DNA from: JBKPNX01 sp046732855
Lineage (GTDB): Bacteria; Pseudomonadota; Alphaproteobacteria; Geminicoccales; Geminicoccaceae
DNA: 6,371 nt
Reading direction: 5' to 3'
NCBI GenBank assembly: GCA_046732855.1
Contig: JBKPNX010000265.1
Location: 1 to 6,371, forward strand
Shown piece after piece: positions 5,866 to 6,371 of the stretch. Position 1 is the first letter of the stretch. The number at the start of each line of letters is the position of its first letter. Both the position numbers and the translations under genes were made by a program. The notes under the pieces are model-generated. The model did no database searches, was not told the origin of the DNA, and saw nothing but the letters and a program-made list of their open reading frames with translations.

Positions 5866-6255
5866 TGAAGTCGCGAGGTGAGCGCATCGCGAGGGCGCGG
5901 TGCGGGTGCATCTCGTTGTAGTCTTCGAACCAGCGATCGAGCTCGGCCATGAGCGCAGTGGCGTCGGGCCTGGCGCTGAGCCGAACGTAATCGCGCTTGA
6001 AGGTTTTCACGAACGCCTCGGCGAGGCCGTTAGACTGCGGGCTGCGCACGGGCGTGAAGCACGGCACGAGGCCGATGGCGTGAGCGAAGGCGCGACCGTC
6101 TCGTGGGCCGTGAAGCAGCTGCCGTTGTCGGCCAGCTACTCGACCGGGTAGCGGGTCCGCAGGGCGCGGAAGCGGCGCTCGACCGCAAGCAGCATGAGGT
6201 CGCGTACGGCGATGCCGCCGATGCCGCGCGGGCTGGCGGTCCAGGCCAGGATCTC
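5817..6255 (-). mobile_element. IS3-family (IS2-like) insertion sequence, truncated, right end present
   Basis: The element enters pit at about 5816/5817. Its terminal sequence begins TGGAGTTGCCCC at 5817 and runs to about 5842; the TG start and the TTGCCCC core resemble the IS2-type end (recalled). Transposase OrfB reads away from this end on the - strand. The other side stops at about 6255, where IS110-like sequence begins, so OrfA, the OrfB N-terminal half and the left end are missing. The target duplication cannot be checked because the other end is absent. Confidence 0.75.
5831..6255 (-). pseudogene. IS3-family transposase OrfB, 5'-truncated with stop and frameshift
   Basis: Read on the - strand from 6255, the sequence gives EILAWTASPRGIGG, then VRDLMLLAVERRFRALRTRY and PVE, a TAG stop at 6138-6136, then LADNGSCFTAHETVA; after a frameshift at about 6085-6096 it continues LVPCFTPVRSPQSNGLAEAF and ends HQLATCPV at the stop 5833-5831. 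The TAG replaces the conserved Trp of the family's VEWLSDNGS motif. The second Asp (ADNG) and the Glu (NGLAEAFVKTFKRDY) of the DDE triad are still present, but the first Asp lies in the missing part. WFEDYNEMHPHRAL followed by RSPRDFI is the usual IS3 C terminus. The product cannot be an active transposase. Confidence 0.85.
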
Positions 6256-6371
6256 GGCGGTTTCGAAGGTTGCTCCCTTGCCGGGTGCGAGCACCACGCC
6301 GAAGTCTTCAAGAGGCCGCGGATCTGGTTGTAGAAACTGGTGCGCATCGTCACGAGCTGGTGGCGTGCGGA
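6256..6371 (-). pseudogene. IS110-family transposase fragment
   Basis: From the right edge the - strand reads SARHQLVTMRTSFYNQIRGL, then LKT and, after a 1-base loss near 6303-6305, FGVVLAPGKGATFETA. The LV-MRTS-NQIRGLLKTFG pattern is the central part of IS110/IS1111-type transposases (DEDD family). At 6255/6256 it changes abruptly to IS3 OrfB sequence. Only about 39 codons are in the window and the gene starts beyond the edge; with the frameshift it is a remnant. Confidence 0.7.

Noticed and set aside
5574..5921. + strand frame overlapping the pit 3' part
   Set aside because: It is an alternative frame of pit with no recognisable motif.
6030..6353. 107-codon - strand frame read as one protein
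   Set aside because: Only the first residues (MTMRTSFYNQIRGLLKT) match IS110; the rest is out-of-frame translation after a frameshift, so it is covered by the two IS pseudogenes.
1..6371. CRISPR array, tRNA or rRNA genes
   Set aside because: No regularly spaced repeats and no cloverleaf or rRNA-like sequence seen on either strand.

Overview
The window is GC-rich, with protein families and codon use typical of Alphaproteobacteria (Hyphomicrobiales/Rhizobiales). A Methylobacterium-like host is my best guess from remembered similarity of the Pit and terminase-like proteins; no search was run. It looks like accessory or phage-derived DNA meeting a decaying phosphate-uptake locus, with insertion-sequence debris at the right edge.

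Layout. (1) 3-551, + strand: C-terminal part of a beta-class DNA adenine methyltransferase that starts outside the window. (2) 571-2562, - strand: a complete class III adenylate cyclase with one membrane segment, a TolB/FlgO-like domain and TPR repeats, convergent with the methyltransferase. An exact 24-bp direct repeat, one copy in the methyltransferase 3' end (513-536) and one just upstream of the cyclase start (2665-2688), brackets the cyclase. This suggests the cyclase was inserted into, or next to, the methyltransferase tail. (3) 2727-3356 and 3452-3691, - strand: a DUF3489-type winged-helix protein and a small conserved hypothetical, probably co-transcribed, with two short hairpins between them. 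(4) 3812-4398, + strand: a phage Nu1/terminase-small-subunit-like gene broken by three frameshifts. (5) 4482-4880 and 4900-5865, + strand: a DUF47/PhoU-like regulator and a Pit-type low-affinity phosphate transporter, in operon order 19 bp apart. Both are damaged: the DUF47 gene lacks about 80 internal residues in frame, and Pit has Lys in place of the signature Asn and has lost its last membrane segment to an IS insertion at about 5816/5817. (6) 5817-6255, - strand: the right end of an IS3-family (IS2-like) element with a decayed transposase, joined directly to an IS110-family transposase fragment (6256-6371).

Functionally, the cyclase is the one complete signalling gene, with every expected catalytic residue present. 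The methyltransferase, DUF3489 and terminase-like genes fit an old prophage or phage-like island. The phosphate operon is probably non-functional or altered. I found no convincing previously undescribed system. The best leads are the 24-bp repeat bracketing the cyclase and the parallel damage to both genes of the Pit operon.
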